Source: Amorphoplanes friuliensis DSM 7358
GTDB taxonomy: Bacteria; Actinomycetota; Actinomycetes; Mycobacteriales; Micromonosporaceae
Direction of reading: 5' to 3'
Assembly: GCF_000494755.1 (NCBI RefSeq)
Contig: NC_022657.1
Coordinates: 259,501-323,500 of the forward strand
DNA: 64,000 bases
Numbering within the stretch: position 1 is the stretch's first letter; each line of letters opens with the position of its first letter. The notes under the pieces were generated by a model, which saw only the letters and a program-made list of their open reading frames with translations, had not been told where the DNA came from and did not search any database. The translations under genes were made by a program, and so were the position numbers. Positions 41,129 to 50,056 of the stretch are shown here, piece after piece.

Positions 41129-41755
41129 ATGCGAACACCCTGGATCGTCGGTGTCTCAGGAGCCTCCGGTACGCCCTACGCGCGGGCGGTGCTCGGTGCG
41201 CTCCTGGACGCCGGCGAATCGGTGGACCTGGTCGTCTCCAAGGCGGCCAGGCTCACCCTGCTCGACGAGACGGGTGCAACGGTCCGCGACGCGCACTGGA
41301 AGGACGACGTCGCGGCCTGGCTGGGACGGGACCTCGGTGACCTGGCCTACTGGCCCGCGGGTGACCTGGCGGCGGGGCCGAGCAGCGGCTCGTACCCCGC
41401 CAAGGGCATGGCGGTCGTGCCCGCCAGCACGGCTGCCTGTGCCGGCATCGCCATCGGGCTGTCCAAGGATCTGCTGCAACGAGCCGCCGAGGTCACCCTC
41501 AAGGAACGCCGCCGCACGGTGATCGTGCCGCGCGAGACCCCGGTGACCCGCAGCCACCTGGAGCATCTTCTCGCGTTGCACGACGCCGGTGCCGTGGTCC
41601 TGCCGGCCAGTCCGGGCTTCTACGGCGCCGGTGCACGAGCCACCGCGGGGCAGCTCGTGGACTTCGTGGCCGGCAAGGTGCTGGACGCTCTGGGCGTACC
41701 CCACGAACTTTTTACCCGCTGGACCGGTGATCTCGGGTCCGGTCGCCAGGTTTAG
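41129..41755 (+). CDS. ubiX: Flavin prenyltransferase (UbiX family)
   Basis: 208 residues. Family motifs: IVGVSGASGTPYARAVL at the FMN-binding start, GSYPAKGMAVVPASTAACAGIAIGLSKDLLQRAAEVTLKERR, and the PRETPVTRSHLEHLLALHDAGAVVLPASPGFY segment. The enzyme makes prenylated FMN, the cofactor of UbiD-type decarboxylases, so it serves the decarboxylase encoded at 37010 in menaquinone synthesis. ATG at 41129 lies 14 bp after the anti-sigma-like gene. It is convergent with bldC, 37 bp apart. Confidence 0.94.
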   Translation: MRTPWIVGVSGASGTPYARAVLGALLDAGESVDLVVSKAARLTLLDETGATVRDAHWKDDVAAWLGRDLGDLAYWPAGDLAAGPSSGSYPAKGMAVVPASTAACAGIAIGLSKDLLQRAAEVTLKERRRTVIVPRETPVTRSHLEHLLALHDAGAVVLPASPGFYGAGARATAGQLVDFVAGKVLDALGVPHELFTRWTGDLGSGRQV

Positions 41756-41792
41756 TTGTCCGTAATGGGGTACTAATGTCCTATGCGAGGTG

Positions 41793-42068
41793 TCAGCGCA
41801 ATCCGTTGGGCGGACCGTAACTCGAACCCGGGTTGGTCGGGCCGCCGTTCCGGGGCCGATTGGCCGCGTCGTCCTCACGCATCTCCTCGACGACACCGTC
41901 GCCTTCGAGCAGCGCTCGCACCTCTGACTCACGGAACCGGCGGTGGCCACCCGGAGTACGGATGCTGCCGATGCGTCCGGCGGCTGCCCAGCGCGTGACC
42001 GTCTTCGGATCCACCCGGAACAGCGCGGCCACCTCCCCGGGCGTCAGCAGTCGATCTCCTGTGTCCAC
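41793..42068 (-). CDS. bldC: BldC-like MerR-type developmental regulator
   Basis: 91 residues, a single winged helix-turn-helix: LLTPGEVAALFRVDPKTVTRWAAAGRIGSIRTPGGHRRFRESEVRALLEG, almost the same as streptomycete BldC, which binds DNA as head-to-tail oligomers and controls entry into development. The start is a GTG at 42068 with GAGGAG 7 bases before it; a longer version from 42107 is possible but lacks a clear ribosome site. A hydrophilic tail of about 30 residues follows the DNA-binding domain, longer than in the short BldC proteins I know. It is divergent from the Lrp-like gene with a 220-base shared promoter region. Confidence 0.93.
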   Translation of the reverse strand: MDTGDRLLTPGEVAALFRVDPKTVTRWAAAGRIGSIRTPGGHRRFRESEVRALLEGDGVVEEMREDDAANRPRNGGPTNPGSSYGPPNGLR

Positions 42069-42288
42069 GGCCCTCTCCTCGCGTCGTGTTGGAGCGCCGG
42101 TGGTCACGGTGAGTGTCGGCGTGCTCGATCGGGACGTAGTGCCATTAGAGCACCGCCAAAAACAGCAAGTCGCTGAAATGCGGAAAAAGCCCCGATTGCG
42201 ACGTTGACCATTATCCTTGCCTGCTCGGGCGATCCTTACCCACTACCGGGCGTGAGGTACCCGAAGTGTCGCACTAACCTCTGAAGCC

Positions 42289-42750
42289 ATGGACGCCATC
42301 GACCTGCGCCTGATCGACCTGCTGCGGGAGAACGCCCGCTCGTCGTACGCCGAACTGGCCCGGCAGGTGGGTCTCTCGGCCCCCGCGGTGCACGAGCGGG
42401 TCGGCAAACTGGAGGCCGGCGGGACCATCCGGGCCTACCGGGCCGAAGTTGACCACGAGGCGATCGGGCTCGGTGTGACCGCCCTGATCGGCATCGTCGA
42501 GGACTCCGGCGCCGACACCGACGACGTGCTCGCCGCGCTGCGGATCATGCCCGAGATCGAGTCCTGCCACTTCATGGCGGGTGTCGAGTCGTACCAGCTC
42601 ACCGTCCGGGTCGGCACGATCGCGGAGCTGGAGCAGCTGATCGTCCGGATCAACCGCACCGCCGGCGTCGCCTCGACCCGCACGGCGATCGCCCTCTCCA
42701 CCAAGTGGGAGAACCGCCCCCAGCCGGGCCTCGATCCGACGGTAGGTTGA
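42289..42750 (+). CDS. Lrp/AsnC-family transcriptional regulator
   Basis: 153 residues. N-terminal helix-turn-helix (DLRLIDLLRENARSSYAELARQVGLSAPAVHERVGKLEAGG) and a C-terminal RAM-type ligand domain (VTALIGIVEDSGADTDDVLAAL, CHFMAGVESYQLTVRVGTIAELEQLI). It probably senses an amino acid. The cysteine-metabolising enzyme starts 3 bases after its stop, and is the obvious candidate target and co-transcribed partner. Confidence 0.93.
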   Translation: MDAIDLRLIDLLRENARSSYAELARQVGLSAPAVHERVGKLEAGGTIRAYRAEVDHEAIGLGVTALIGIVEDSGADTDDVLAALRIMPEIESCHFMAGVESYQLTVRVGTIAELEQLIVRINRTAGVASTRTAIALSTKWENRPQPGLDPTVG

Positions 42751-42753
42751 GAC

Positions 42754-43878
42754 ATGCATCAGCTGGACCGCTGCGACGACGCCGCCCGCGACTGGGAACG
42801 CAACGCCATCGCGCTGGTGGAGGCCGACGCGAACCGCTCGGCCGACACCCACCTGCTCCCGTTCCCGCTGCCGCGGTCCTGGGGCATCGACCTCTACCTC
42901 AAGGACGAGTCCTCCCACCCCACCGGCTCCCTCAAGCACCGTCTCGCCCGATCCCTCTTCCTGTACGCCCTCTGCAACGGCTGGATCGGCCCGGACACCC
43001 CGATCGTCGAGGCTTCCTCGGGGTCGACGGCGGTCAGTGAGGCGTACTTCGCGCGGATGCTGGGGCTGGAGTTCATCGCCGTCATGCCCGCGAGCACGTC
43101 ACCCGAGAAGATCTCGCTGATCGAGTTCCAGGGCGGCAAGTGCCACCTCGTCGACGACCCGACGGCTGCCGTCGGCGCGGCACGCACGCTGGCAGCCGAC
43201 CTCGGTGGCCACTTCATGGACCAGTTCACCCACGCCGAACGCGCCACGGACTGGCGCGGCAACAACAACATCGCCGAGTCGATCTACGCGCAGCTGGGGC
43301 TCGAGCGTCATCCCGTACCGGCCTGGATCGTCGTCGGGGCGGGCACGGGCGGGACCAGCGCGACCATCGGGCGGTTTGCTCGCTACCGGCGTTTTCCCAC
43401 CCGCCTCTGCGTCGTCGACCCCGAGGGCTCGGCGTTCTGGCCCGCGTACGTCGCGAGCGACTGGTCCGTCAGCACCGGGCGCGGCTCGCGCATCGAGGGC
43501 ATCGGACGGCCCAAGGTCGAGGCGTCCTTCCAGCCCTCGGTCGTCGACCGCATGGTGCACGTGCCCGACGCCGCGTCGCTCGCCGCGATGCGGTCCGGCT
43601 CGGCGGTGCTCGGGCGCGGCGTCGGTGGTTCCACCGGTACGAACCTGTGGGGCGCGTTCGGGCTGATCGCCGAGATGCTGGCCGCCGGGCGTACGGGATC
43701 GGTGGTCACCCTGATCTGCGACGGCGGCGAGCGGTACGCGGACACCTACTACTCCGACGACTGGGTGGCCGCCCAGGGCCTCGATCTGGAGCCGCATCAA
43801 GCCACCATCAGCACGTTCCTGGCAACCGGACAGTGGGGGCAGCGCGGCGACGGCGGACCTGGAAGGATCGACCCTTAA
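42754..43878 (+). CDS. cds1: PLP-dependent L-cysteine desulfhydrase, Cds1-like
   Basis: 374 residues of the cysteine synthase fold: PLP lysine in [15 protein letters not shown], Ser/Thr-rich loop [19 protein letters not shown], the glycine loop [18 protein letters not shown], and the C-terminal [18 protein letters not shown]. The long form and these motifs match mycobacterial Cds1, which breaks cysteine into pyruvate, ammonia and sulfide, rather than a biosynthetic cysteine synthase. The upstream Lrp-type regulator is probably its controller. Confidence 0.87.
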   Translation: MHQLDRCDDAARDWERNAIALVEADANRSADTHLLPFPLPRSWGIDLYLKDESSHPTGSLKHRLARSLFLYALCNGWIGPDTPIVEASSGSTAVSEAYFARMLGLEFIAVMPASTSPEKISLIEFQGGKCHLVDDPTAAVGAARTLAADLGGHFMDQFTHAERATDWRGNNNIAESIYAQLGLERHPVPAWIVVGAGTGGTSATIGRFARYRRFPTRLCVVDPEGSAFWPAYVASDWSVSTGRGSRIEGIGRPKVEASFQPSVVDRMVHVPDAASLAAMRSGSAVLGRGVGGSTGTNLWGAFGLIAEMLAAGRTGSVVTLICDGGERYADTYYSDDWVAAQGLDLEPHQATISTFLATGQWGQRGDGGPGRIDP

Positions 43879-43921
43879 GCAGCGAACGGGATTCGGGTTC
43901 GCTCCGGGTTCGAGGAGCGCA

Positions 43922-45394
43922 GTGCACGACGCCGAGGAATTCCCCGCACCGCCGACTGCACCGTCGACTGCACAGCCGACTGCTCCGGCCATCCCGCAGC
44001 AGCGTGGCCCGTCGTCGCCGATCGTCTGGTACAGCGATCCCGCCGCGTACACCGGGCCGGCCACCTTCGGGGCGCCGATCGGTGAGGTCCCGCCGGTCCG
44101 GCGCCGCCGCCGCGGCCTGCTCGTCGGTGGTGCCCTGACGCTGGTCGCGGCCCTGGCCATCGGCGCGGGAGTCGTCTACGTCGTCAACCGCGACCCGCTG
44201 GCGGAGAAGGCCGTGGCGGCCGCCGTCGACGCACCGGCCAAGGTCATCCCGGCGACACCGTTCGAGGCCGCTAACGCGACGCTGAAGGCGCAGGCCGATG
44301 CTCTCCTGCGCGGCGACGAGAAGGGCTGGCTGGCCGCTCTCGACCCGGGCCAGTCGAAGCTCCTCACAACGTACAGGTCGATGTTCAGATCGCTGCGCGG
44401 TCTGGGCGTCAACCACTTCACCTACGACACCTCGATCACGGCCGCCGACAAGAAGAAGAAGGACACCGTCGGCGTCCTGGCCCACGTCGAATACTGCTTC
44501 AGCAGCGACAAGTGCCCCGAGGAGAAGTACAACCAGTCGGACGGCCCGCCGACGATCAAGCAGGAACTGGTCTTCAAGTCCGTCAAAGGCCGGTGGCTGA
44601 TCACCGGCCTGACCGCGAAGAAGAGCCGCGACGAGCAGCAGCCGACCCCCTGGGAGTCCGGCGACCTCGTCATCCAGCAGGGCAAACGTGTCACGCTCAT
44701 CGGCAACCGCACCGAGCGGAAATACTTCAAGCAGGTGCTGCCGATCGCCGAGAAGGCCGCCGCGGTCAACGACCGCTTCGCCGGCCTGGTCGGCAACCCG
44801 CAGAAGAAATACCGCATCTACCTGGCCGGCGCCAAGCAGTGGAAGACCTGGTACGGCGGCATCACCGACAAGTGGGTGATCGGTTACGCCATGCCGCTCA
44901 GCGACTCCGGCTCCGACGTCGTGCTCAACATCCGGCAGATGTCGGGCAGCCGGCAGATCCTCGAGAGCACCATCCAGCACGAGCTCGGCCACGTGGTGAC
45001 CCTCAGTGGGGCGTACCGCACCGGCGGCCGCGGCGACATGTGGCTCGAGGAAGGCATCGCCGAATACATCGGCTGGTACCCGAAACCGGCCACCGCGAGC
45101 TGGCGGCGTTCGGCGGTGAGCTCGGCGATGAGCGGCAGCAAACGACCGAAGACGATCGCTCCCCGCGGCCTTGCCGACAACGCCGGACCGGACGCCAGCG
45201 ACGCCTTCTACGGTCTGGGCCACTTCGCCGCCGACTGCATGGCCCGCAAGTACGGCCAGAGCGCGCTGTTCACCTTCGTCCGGCTCTACCTGCGCGAAAA
45301 CCGCGACCTCGACCCGGCCGCCCGGGAAGCATTCGGCCGCTCCTTCGCATCCGTCGACAAAGCCTGCATAGCCTGGATCCGCGACAAGGCTTAG
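43922..45394 (+). CDS. Membrane-anchored putative zinc metalloprotease (HELGH motif)
   Basis: 490 residues. A Pro-rich cytoplasmic segment of about 60 residues, an RRRRR stop signal, one membrane helix (about 64-88) and a large outer domain. The outer domain includes an NTF2-like region and a gluzincin-type site IQHELGHVVTL (His353, Glu354, His357) followed by WLEEGIAEYIGWYP, whose Glu is the probable third zinc ligand. It is thus an extracytoplasmic peptidase-like protein of the MA clan. GTG start at 43922 with GGAG just before it. Substrate unknown. Convergent with the next gene, overlapping by 4 bp. Confidence 0.82.
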   Translation: MHDAEEFPAPPTAPSTAQPTAPAIPQQRGPSSPIVWYSDPAAYTGPATFGAPIGEVPPVRRRRRGLLVGGALTLVAALAIGAGVVYVVNRDPLAEKAVAAAVDAPAKVIPATPFEAANATLKAQADALLRGDEKGWLAALDPGQSKLLTTYRSMFRSLRGLGVNHFTYDTSITAADKKKKDTVGVLAHVEYCFSSDKCPEEKYNQSDGPPTIKQELVFKSVKGRWLITGLTAKKSRDEQQPTPWESGDLVIQQGKRVTLIGNRTERKYFKQVLPIAEKAAAVNDRFAGLVGNPQKKYRIYLAGAKQWKTWYGGITDKWVIGYAMPLSDSGSDVVLNIRQMSGSRQILESTIQHELGHVVTLSGAYRTGGRGDMWLEEGIAEYIGWYPKPATASWRRSAVSSAMSGSKRPKTIAPRGLADNAGPDASDAFYGLGHFAADCMARKYGQSALFTFVRLYLRENRDLDPAAREAFGRSFASVDKACIAWIRDKA

Positions 45395-46011
45395 ACGCGT
45401 TTCGCCAGCCCGGGATAGTCGATGACAAAGCCGTCGGCGTCGACGGACAGGTCGGCGCTGAAGGTCTCGTTGGCAAAACGGACCCGCCCGTCGCCCAGCG
45501 CGGTGTAGATCTGATCGGCCTGGATGACCTCGAGGCTGGGCAGCAACACCCAGGCCACACTGACCCGATGGGCCACACCGGGCTCCGCCTTGAGCAACCC
45601 GAGACGCCGGATCGGCAACGTGTTGGTCAGCGGCGAGCCGGTCAGGTCGACGTCGAACGCCCCCAGGAGCAGATCCGGGTCCTCGGTGCCCGGCAACCCC
45701 GCACCCGCGTGCCCGGCCGCGGTCAACGCCGCATCCAGGTCACCCTGCTCGCCGGTGCTCACCCGCCAGCGGCCGTCCTCGGCCTCCAGCCGCAACGTCC
45801 GCGCCCAGCCGGCACCCTCGGCGCTGACCTCGAACGACTTCGTGCTGCCACCGGCCTCGGTGATCAGCTCGTAGGCGGCGCTGTAGGCCAGCGGATCAAC
45901 GGCGAGGGCGGAACCCCGCACCCGCAGCCCGGCGCCGATGTCGACCAGCGCATGCTCGGCGCCCGCGGTGTCGCGACGCTCCCAGAAGATAGAACCCGGC
46001 AGAACGGCCAT
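45391..46011 (-). CDS. Putative glycolipid-binding domain protein
   Basis: 206 residues matching the DUF1089/glycolipid-binding fold: FWERRDTAGAEHALVDIGAGLRVRG near the start, the pattern ARTLRLEAEDGRWRVSTGEQGDLDAAL, DVDLTGSPLTNTLPIRRLGL and VAWVLLPSLEVIQADQIYTAL in the second half. It lacks a signal peptide. Biological role is unclear. A strong terminator (46065-46098) separates it from the helicase gene further upstream, so it has its own promoter. Confidence 0.75.
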   Translation of the reverse strand: MAVLPGSIFWERRDTAGAEHALVDIGAGLRVRGSALAVDPLAYSAAYELITEAGGSTKSFEVSAEGAGWARTLRLEAEDGRWRVSTGEQGDLDAALTAAGHAGAGLPGTEDPDLLLGAFDVDLTGSPLTNTLPIRRLGLLKAEPGVAHRVSVAWVLLPSLEVIQADQIYTALGDGRVRFANETFSADLSVDADGFVIDYPGLAKRV

Positions 46012-46064
46012 GCCCGACCATTACCCGTCCCGCCACACCTCGAACCGACCCGGGCCGGACAAGC

Positions 46065-46098
46065 CGAAGGCCCCGGCGGGGGAGCGCCGGGGCCTTCG
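46065..46098 (-). terminator. Strong hairpin terminator (14-bp perfect stem)
   Basis: CGAAGGCCCCGGCG and CGCCGGGGCCTTCG pair perfectly around a six-base loop. It begins 15 bases after the DEAD-box helicase stop codon and is the probable end of that leftward transcript; no U-run follows, as is common in actinomycetes. Confidence 0.85.
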
Positions 46099-46112
46099 TT
46101 GCCTGCTACAGA

Positions 46113-47957
46113 TCAGTGCGTGTGTGCCGGACGACCCGTCGAGTAACGGCCGTTGCCCGTCTCGCGACGGTCGTTACGACCACTCTCGCGACGGAAGCCG
46201 CCGGGACGCTCGCCGAAGTTGCGCGCCGAGCGGTCGCCGTAGGAGCGCTGCTCGCCGCCGGTCGACGGCCGGTCAGCGTAGGTGCGGTCGCCGGTGGGGC
46301 GATCGCTCGCCGGCCGGTCGCCGTAGGTGCGCTGCTCCGAGCGGGGACGGTCACCGAAGGAACGGTCCCGGTCGCCGGTGCGGGGGCGGTCGCCGTAGCT
46401 GCCACCACCGCTACCACCAGTGCCGCTTCCGCCGAAGCCGCTGCGGGGGCGGTCACCGAAGGAACGGTCCCGGTCGCCGGTGCGCGGACGGTCGCCGTAG
46501 CTGCTGCCACCGCGGGAACGGTCGCCGTAGCTGCTGCCACCACGCTGCGGGCGGTCGCCGAAACGACGCGGCCGGTCGCCACGCTCGCGCGGCTCGGGCT
46601 CGAGCTTCACCGGCACACCACTGGGCTCACGGGCACCGGTGACGTTCGCGAGCTGCTCGTCGCCGAGACGCACACGCAGCTCAGCCGGCGTGACGCCCGC
46701 CTTCATCATCATCGACGCCGTGGTGCGACGCTGCTTCGGGAGGACCAGCGTCACGACCGCGCCGGACTCGCCCGCGCGGGCCGTACGGCCGGCACGGTGC
46801 AGGTAGTCCTTGGGGTCCTTCGGCGGGTCCACGTGCATGACCAGCGAGATGCCGTCGACGTGGATGCCGCGAGCCGCGACATCCGTGGCGACCAGCACGT
46901 TCGTCCGGCCTTCCTTGAACTCGGCCAGCGTGCGGGTGCGGACCCGCTGCGTCTTGCCGCCGTGCAGGGCACCGGCCCGGACACCGACCGCCGCGAGCTG
47001 GTCGACCAGCCGGTCGACGCCCATCTGGGTGCGGGCGAAGACGATCGTCTTGCCCTCCCGGTTGGCGATCGAGGCGGTGATCGGGAACTTGTCGTGCGGC
47101 GGGATCAGGAGCATGTGGTGCTCCATGGTGGACACGCTGGCCTCGGCCGGGTTGGTCGAGTGCGTGACCGGGTTGTTCATGAACCGCTTGACCAGCGTGT
47201 CGACGTCACCGTCGAGCGTCGCCGAGAACAGCAGGCGCTGCGCGTCGGCCGGGGTCTTCGACAGCAGCTCGGTGACCTCGGGCAGGAAGCCCATGTCAGC
47301 CATCTGGTCGGCCTCGTCCAGGACGGTGACCTCGACCGCGTCGAGCTTGCAGGCGCCACGCTCGATCAGGTCGCCGAGGCGGCCCGGGGTCGCGACGATG
47401 ACCTCGACGCCGCGCCGGAGCGCGTCCATCTGACGGTCGTACGGCACGCCGCCGACGGCGGTCTTCAGGAAGACGCCGACGGAACGGCCGAGCGGCATGA
47501 GCGCATCGGCAACCTGCATCGCCAGCTCACGGGTCGGCACCAGGATCAGGGCCTTGGGCTGGTGCGGCAGGGCGCGGCCACCCTTGGCCACGCGGGCCAG
47601 CAGCGGCAGGCCGAACGCCAGCGTCTTGCCGGAGCCCGTCTGGCCACGGCCGAGCACGTCCCGGCCCGCGAGGGCGTCGGGCATGGTCGCAGCCTGGATC
47701 TCGAACGGGGTGGTGATGCCCTCACGGCTCAGCACGCGCACGAGCTCGGCGGGGACACCCAGCTCGGCGAAGGTCGGCATGACCGGGCCGGTGGCCTCGA
47801 TCGTCTCGGCCTCGACAGCGGGGGTTTCGGTCGGCTCGACCTCGGCGGCAGGGGTCTCCTGCGCGACCGCGGGGGCCTCGGTACGGGGGGCTTCGCCGGA
47901 TTCGGCGGGCGTTTCGAAAGCGGACGGGAACGTGCTGGGATCAGCGAAAGTGGTCAA
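46113..47957 (-). CDS. DEAD-box ATP-dependent RNA helicase with repetitive Arg/Gly/Asp-rich tail
   Basis: About 614 residues. An acidic N-terminus (about 70 residues) precedes the helicase core: Q motif FAELGVPAELVRVLSREGITTPFEIQA, Walker A GQTGSGKT, PTRELAMQ, VATPGR, DEAD (VLDEADQ), SAT, then the second domain with FARTQMGVD, ATDVAARGIHVDG and HRAGRTARAG. The last 150 residues repeat SYGDRPRTGDRDRSFGDRPR-like units, an RNA-binding tail. Such helicases unwind structured RNA, often at low temperature. The TTG at 47957 is preferred because GAGAGG precedes it by 5 bases; an ATG at 47981 is an alternative. Confidence 0.92.
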   Translation of the reverse strand: MTTFADPSTFPSAFETPAESGEAPRTEAPAVAQETPAAEVEPTETPAVEAETIEATGPVMPTFAELGVPAELVRVLSREGITTPFEIQAATMPDALAGRDVLGRGQTGSGKTLAFGLPLLARVAKGGRALPHQPKALILVPTRELAMQVADALMPLGRSVGVFLKTAVGGVPYDRQMDALRRGVEVIVATPGRLGDLIERGACKLDAVEVTVLDEADQMADMGFLPEVTELLSKTPADAQRLLFSATLDGDVDTLVKRFMNNPVTHSTNPAEASVSTMEHHMLLIPPHDKFPITASIANREGKTIVFARTQMGVDRLVDQLAAVGVRAGALHGGKTQRVRTRTLAEFKEGRTNVLVATDVAARGIHVDGISLVMHVDPPKDPKDYLHRAGRTARAGESGAVVTLVLPKQRRTTASMMMKAGVTPAELRVRLGDEQLANVTGAREPSGVPVKLEPEPRERGDRPRRFGDRPQRGGSSYGDRSRGGSSYGDRPRTGDRDRSFGDRPRSGFGGSGTGGSGGGSYGDRPRTGDRDRSFGDRPRSEQRTYGDRPASDRPTGDRTYADRPSTGGEQRSYGDRSARNFGERPGGFRRESGRNDRRETGNGRYSTGRPAHTH

Positions 47958-48196
47958 GAGAACCTCTCTACGGGGGCGCATGCTCGCGAATGGCCCGCCG
48001 CGGCTACCAACAGCCGGCCGCTGAAATGACCGCAAGAACGCCCGTGGCGTGCGCCTTGAGGGCACGCCAGGTCAATTACTTCCATCAGTGTACGGGTCAA
48101 CGTCGGGGACACCGCCCGCATTCCGCGCCGGTAGTGGGCAGACTCACCCTTCGGCGCAACCTCGCCAGCTTAGGGCGAAGACGGGCAACCGACAAC

Positions 48197-49903
48197 CTAT
48201 TCCTTGAAAACGCCACCGATCATGTCACTGAAAGCGTCGCCCACGGTGAAGAGGAAAGCCAGGCTGACACCCACCAGCACGAGCAGCACGACGAGCATCG
48301 CCACGACCACCTTGACGTTGCTCCGCCGCTGCGTGTCAGGTCCGTCGCGCCAGCCCTGAGCCAGGATGTGGCCGGTCAGCGAGCCGGAATTCTCCACCGG
48401 GTTGGTGCTCACCGGCATCGTCATGTCGGCCGGCGCGTAATCGGCCAGGCCGCCGTAGACGGTCCCCTGACCCCGCTGCTGCGGGACGGCCGAGGACTGC
48501 TGTCCGGATCCCGACCCGTAGGTCGTCGACCGCGCCGGCGGAGTGCTGACCTGAGCGGCCGGTCCGCCGAACGGCTGCCGGGCACCACCCGATGCGCCTA
48601 CCCCGTACGAAGTCGAACCGCTCCGCGGCTGGCTGTCCTGCTGTGCGCCACCCGGGGCGAAGGGACCGCTCACTGCGGCGGGCCCGCTCGAGGGCGGCAT
48701 CGTGTACGCCGGGAGTCCACCACCCGCCGACGGAATCATCGGCGGCCCCGGGAACGGTGCCGGCGGCGGACCCGGAACGGGCGACGGCCCGGGACCCGGC
48801 GGCACAGGGTTCGGTCCAGGACCGGGCGGGATCGGGTTCGGCCCGGGACCCGGCGGGATCGGGCTCGGTCCAGGACCCGGCGGAATCGGGCTGGGACCGG
48901 GGCCGGGCGGAACCGGGCCGGGCGGTGTCGGGCTGGGGCTGGGAGCCGGCGACGGTGTCGGGCCGGGAGTCGGCACCGGTGGGGACGGCGGCGTAGGTGA
49001 CGGCGTCGGCAGCGGTGCAGGCTCGGGCCGGGTGGGCTCGGGCTTGGCCGGTGCGGGCTGCGAGGGCTCCGGGGTCGACGGCTCGGGCAGATCCGGCTCG
49101 GGCTCGGCGCCCTGCGGCTTGTCCTCGGCCTTCGGCTTCTCCGGGACGTTCATCCAGCTGACGGCGGCCGGCTTGTCGGCCTTGTCACCGGCGGGCTGCT
49201 CGGCGTCTTCCTGGGGCCGGGCGCCGTAGACCTTGGCCTGACCGCTGGGCCAGGTGGTCGCCCGGGCACCGGCCGGGTCGATCGACCCCGGGACGGTGGC
49301 GCGAGCGGCGTTGGCGCTCGGCGGCACGGACACCGGTCGCGTGGCCCCGCCGACGGAGCTGACCTGCGCTGACGCCGACCTGTGCGGCGCGACTGACCCA
49401 CTCGCGGCCGATCCACTCGCGGCCGATCCACTCGCGGCCGACCCGCTCGCCGCTGAGCCGCTCGAGGCTGAGTCGCTTGCGGGCGATCCGGTGGAGGCCG
49501 GTGCGCTGACGGGCACGGAAGCGGAGCCGGCGGCAGGCGCCTTGACCGACGCGGAGCCCGCTGAAAACGCGTTCACGGATGCGGATCCTGCGTTCGCAGA
49601 CGCTGAGCCTGCGTTCGCGGACGCTGAGCCTGCTGAGGGTGAGCTCACGGGCGCGGCCGGGGAACCTGAGGGGCTGCCGAAGACCGAACCTGCCGCGTGG
49701 CCGTTGGCCGGCGCCGAACCGTTGCTGCCCGCCGGCGCGCCGGAAGACGGCCGATCGCTGGTCCCGGCCCAGAGGGCACCCGGCGCGGGCGGCGGCGGAA
49801 GCTCGTATCCCTGATCGTTCTGCGGCCCGGCGCTGCCCGCGGGCGTCCGCGCAGCGGGCGGCGTCCTGCCGTCGCTGTCCGGTTTCGCCAGCTGCTCGTC
49901 CAT
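48197..49903 (-). CDS. Ala/Ser/Pro/Gly-rich protein with C-terminal membrane anchor
   Basis: 568 residues, nearly all low complexity: a Ser/Ala region with SGSAASGSAASG repeats, then a long Pro-rich region of repeated PPGPGPSPIPPGPGPNPI units, and finally one hydrophobic helix (VVVAMLVVLLVLVGVSLAFLF) near the C-terminus. It may be a cytoplasmic scaffold anchored by its tail or a wall-spanning surface protein; the arrangement of one C-terminal helix after a soluble stretch fits the first better. No domain is recognised. The nearly constant repeat units are reflected in direct repeats in the DNA, for example a 15-base unit at 49399-49440. Confidence 0.7.
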   Translation of the reverse strand: MDEQLAKPDSDGRTPPAARTPAGSAGPQNDQGYELPPPPAPGALWAGTSDRPSSGAPAGSNGSAPANGHAAGSVFGSPSGSPAAPVSSPSAGSASANAGSASANAGSASVNAFSAGSASVKAPAAGSASVPVSAPASTGSPASDSASSGSAASGSAASGSAASGSAASGSVAPHRSASAQVSSVGGATRPVSVPPSANAARATVPGSIDPAGARATTWPSGQAKVYGARPQEDAEQPAGDKADKPAAVSWMNVPEKPKAEDKPQGAEPEPDLPEPSTPEPSQPAPAKPEPTRPEPAPLPTPSPTPPSPPVPTPGPTPSPAPSPSPTPPGPVPPGPGPSPIPPGPGPSPIPPGPGPNPIPPGPGPNPVPPGPGPSPVPGPPPAPFPGPPMIPSAGGGLPAYTMPPSSGPAAVSGPFAPGGAQQDSQPRSGSTSYGVGASGGARQPFGGPAAQVSTPPARSTTYGSGSGQQSSAVPQQRGQGTVYGGLADYAPADMTMPVSTNPVENSGSLTGHILAQGWRDGPDTQRRSNVKVVVAMLVVLLVLVGVSLAFLFTVGDAFSDMIGGVFKE

Positions 49904-50056
49904 GGGTCCTCCCGATCGCCGTCACCCGCGTGCCGACGCAAAAATGCCGGACGCCGGGCACGTCGATTGCCGGGCGCTGGTAACTACCGTGCCATATCAG
50001 CGCTCATAAGCGCACCCGGCGTCAACCGGTCCCCGCTTGAAGATCAGGAAGAACGG

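Noticed and set aside
46116..48029. A 637-codon plus-strand frame opposite the DEAD-box helicase.
   Set aside because: It is the antisense shadow of a gene with all helicase motifs; its repetitive start reflects the RGD-rich tail.
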